Origin: JBHHUI01 sp965248775
GTDB lineage: Bacteria; Chloroflexota; Anaerolineae; Anaerolineales; JBHHUI01
Length of the DNA stretch: 64,000 bases
NCBI GenBank assembly: GCA_965248775.1
Contig: OZ252150.1
Coordinates: 2,728,001 to 2,792,000, forward strand
Direction of reading: 5' to 3'
Part shown: one piece after another, positions 62,359 to 64,000 of the stretch
How the letters are laid out: every line of letters begins with the position of its first letter
Position numbering within the stretch: the stretch's first letter is position 1
Position numbers and translations under genes: made by a program
The notes under the pieces: generated by a model
Told to the model about the DNA's origin: nothing
The model's database searches: none
The model's input: only the letters and a program-made list of their open reading frames with translations

Positions 62359-63714
62359 ATGGAACCCGCGCTGCTCCAAAACCTACTGCGCGAAGTCCGC
62401 ACTGCCCTCGATTCTGAGGACATCGCACAAGCCAAAAAACTCCTAGACGATCTGCATCCGGCTGATCTGGCGGAAGCCATCGGCGATCTGTCGTTGGGCG
62501 AACAGACCGATGTGCTGCCGGAATTGGATGTGGATGACGCGGCGGATGTACTCGAATTTCTCGACGAGGACGAAGCAGCCGAGATCGCAGCGAAACTGCC
62601 AGTCGAACAGCTCGTTCCGTTGTTAGACGAGATGGAGCCCGACGAAGCAGCCGACGTCTTGCTCGATCTATCGCCGGAACAGTCCGCAGCGGCATTGGCG
62701 CACATGGCCTCGGCCGATCAGGTGCGCCCACTGCTGGCTTACGAAGACGACACTGCCGGGGGGCGCATGACCTCGGCGGTGCCGGTCCTGCGTCGTTGGA
62801 TGACGGCGGCTCAGGCCAGCGAGTACCTGCGCACGTTCCTATCTGATCGCGAAACACATTACTATCTTTACGTCATCGATCGCAATCGCAAGTTGATCGG
62901 CATCGTGGGTCTACGCGAACTCGTTCTGGCTGCACCTGTTGCGCGCGTCGAGGCCTTTATGAGCTCAGACGTGATCAGCGTCGTGGCAGATATCGATCAG
63001 GAAACGTGTGCGCAGTTGATTTCGCGCTATGAACTATTGGCCCTCCCAGTGATGGACGATACGGGGCGTCTGGTTGGCGTCATCACGCATGACGATCTCG
63101 TAGAAGTGATCGAGGATGAAGCGACGGAAGACATTTATGCTCTCAATAATGTGTCGGCCGACAGCGATCTAGATGTGTTCAGCCCATTGCGTATGATGGT
63201 GAGGCGGCGGTTGCCCTGGCTCTATGTAAATCTGTTTACAGCGTTTCTGGCTGCCTATGTCATCAGCAAGTTTGAGAATATCATTGAGCAGGTTGCGGTG
63301 CTGGCGGTGTTCCTCTCTATCGTTGCAGGGCTGGGCGGCAACGCCGCTACGCAGGCGCTGGCGATCATTGTGCGTGGAATGGCGCTGGGCCAGATTGAGT
63401 TTCGGCATGCCCGGCGGGCTATATTGCGAGAGTGCGTGATCGGTCTCGCACATGGCGTGGCCGTCGGAACTGCTGTCGGGCTGGTCGCCTACTTTTGGCG
63501 CGGGAATGCCGTACTCGGCCTTGTGGTTGGCGTGGCGACGCTCGGCAATCTATTTGCAGCCGGCATTGCCGGAACGGCGGTGCCGCTGGTACTCAAAGCG
63601 CTGCGACTAGACCCGGCCCTGGCCTCGTCGGTCTTGGTCACCGCCACCACTGACATTCTCGGATTTGCTCTGTTCCTTGGTCTTGCGACTACCTACCTGC
63701 CCTACCTAAGATGA
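62359..63714 (+). CDS. mgtE: Magnesium transporter MgtE
   Basis: A 451-residue magnesium channel. The order is the usual one: MgtE N domain with repeats (DLAEAIGDLSLGEQTDVLPE, DDAADVLEFLDEDEAAEI), two CBS domains (YLYVIDRNRKLIGIVGLREL, ALPVMDDTGRLVGVITHDDL) that sense Mg in the cytoplasm, then five membrane segments from LPWLYVNLFTAFLAAYVIS on, including GLGGNAATQALAIIVRGMALG in the pore. GGGAGG precedes the ATG. The leader with a terminator suggests transcription is controlled as well. Confidence 0.96.
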   Translation: MEPALLQNLLREVRTALDSEDIAQAKKLLDDLHPADLAEAIGDLSLGEQTDVLPELDVDDAADVLEFLDEDEAAEIAAKLPVEQLVPLLDEMEPDEAADVLLDLSPEQSAAALAHMASADQVRPLLAYEDDTAGGRMTSAVPVLRRWMTAAQASEYLRTFLSDRETHYYLYVIDRNRKLIGIVGLRELVLAAPVARVEAFMSSDVISVVADIDQETCAQLISRYELLALPVMDDTGRLVGVITHDDLVEVIEDEATEDIYALNNVSADSDLDVFSPLRMMVRRRLPWLYVNLFTAFLAAYVISKFENIIEQVAVLAVFLSIVAGLGGNAATQALAIIVRGMALGQIEFRHARRAILRECVIGLAHGVAVGTAVGLVAYFWRGNAVLGLVVGVATLGNLFAAGIAGTAVPLVLKALRLDPALASSVLVTATTDILGFALFLGLATTYLPYLR

Positions 63715-64000
63715 AACGCCTGATCGTCAATTCTGACGACTACGGCCGCACGCGCGGAGTGTCGGCTGGCATCCGGGAAGCGCACCTGCACGGCATTGTG
63801 ACCAGTACAACTGCCATGATGAACTTTCCCGGTGTGCAGGCTGATCTGGCGCGAGCGCGTGACGATTGTCCACAACTTGGCCTCGGCGTGCATCTTGTAC
63901 TCACGGCAGGGCGCCCGCTGCGGCCGGCGGAGAACGTGCCAACATTGGTCTATCAGTCGGGTGAATTCCTGCACGCAAATGACCTCTCAGCCCGATTCGC
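63711..64000 (+). CDS. YdjC/ChbG-family carbohydrate deacetylase (3' partial)
   Basis: ATG shares ATGA with the mgtE stop. The visible ~96 residues begin KRLIVNSDDYGRTRGVSAGI, where the Asp-Asp pair is the metal site of YdjC deacetylases, followed by HGIVTSTTAMMNFPGVQ and LGLGVHLVLTAGRPL with the metal His. The family removes acetyl groups from N-acetylated sugars such as chitobiose. The gene runs past the window end. Confidence 0.9.
   Translation, partial: MKRLIVNSDDYGRTRGVSAGIREAHLHGIVTSTTAMMNFPGVQADLARARDDCPQLGLGVHLVLTAGRPLRPAENVPTLVYQSGEFLHANDLSARF

Overview
The window is a bacterial chromosome segment that looks like Chloroflexota, probably Anaerolineae-like. This assignment is inferred from gene content and style, not from a marker gene. 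Supporting signs are secreted proteins built from FGYP/YFEQ repeats and ending in PWW, WD40- and FHA-fused Ser/Thr kinases with a PP2C phosphatase, a bacterial NurA-HerA pair, a PyrF-PyrE fusion, a CoaE with an extra acetyltransferase-like domain, and many GAF-type hybrid histidine kinases. No rRNA, tRNA or CRISPR array was seen.

Layout. 1-3.3 kb: the end of a membrane-anchored acidic protein, coaE and a small membrane protein. 3.4-6.0 kb: a secreted FGYP-repeat protein gene broken by an IS1182-type element and also frameshifted. 6.0-9.9 kb: minus-strand operon maf, lipoprotein PBP, rsgA with overlapping ends. 9.9-11.6 kb: trmD and an MBL hydrolase on the plus strand. 11.6-17.8 kb: minus-strand signalling operon of WD40 kinase (frameshifted), FHA kinase, PP2C and two downstream unknowns. 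17.9-22.6 kb: the pyrimidine operon pyrC-pyrB-pyrFE-pyrD. 22.7-28.7 kb: divergent nurA, an unknown gene, herA and a class A PBP. 28.7-43.0 kb: a two-component block with five histidine kinases, several receivers, a receiver fused to a ParA/CpaE-like domain, and a sirtuin. One kinase here is frameshifted and one is split by an ISAzo13-type element. 43.0-47.6 kb: an ABC-F ATPase, then an IS4-like element that cut the end of a diguanylate cyclase. 48.2-51.8 kb: a glycine-rich LPXTG surface protein with internal stops, then mutL. 51.9-56.7 kb: tetR with two operator-like palindromes, a small membrane protein, a frameshifted S41 lipoprotein peptidase, a CoA-transferase alpha subunit and a VOC protein. 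56.8-59.6 kb: a second IS1182 copy carrying an IS1-like element inside it. 59.7-64 kb: ctpA, a YugP-type protease, mgtE and the start of a YdjC-type deacetylase. ctpA and mgtE each have an intrinsic terminator between promoter region and start codon.

Themes. Five insertion sequences of four types lie in 64 kb, and for three of them the host reading frame can be rebuilt base by base. At least five host genes carry frameshifts, all in accessory signalling or surface genes, while the housekeeping genes (pyr, trmD, coaE, mutL, rsgA) are open throughout. Several proteins lack a key catalytic residue: the class A PBP has Arg in place of the transpeptidase Ser, the ABC-F protein has Glu for the second Walker A Lys, two receivers lack the phosphoacceptor Asp, and the ParA-like domain lacks its P-loop. 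Several genes have a TANAAT-like box 6-7 bases before the start codon, which suggests leaderless transcripts.
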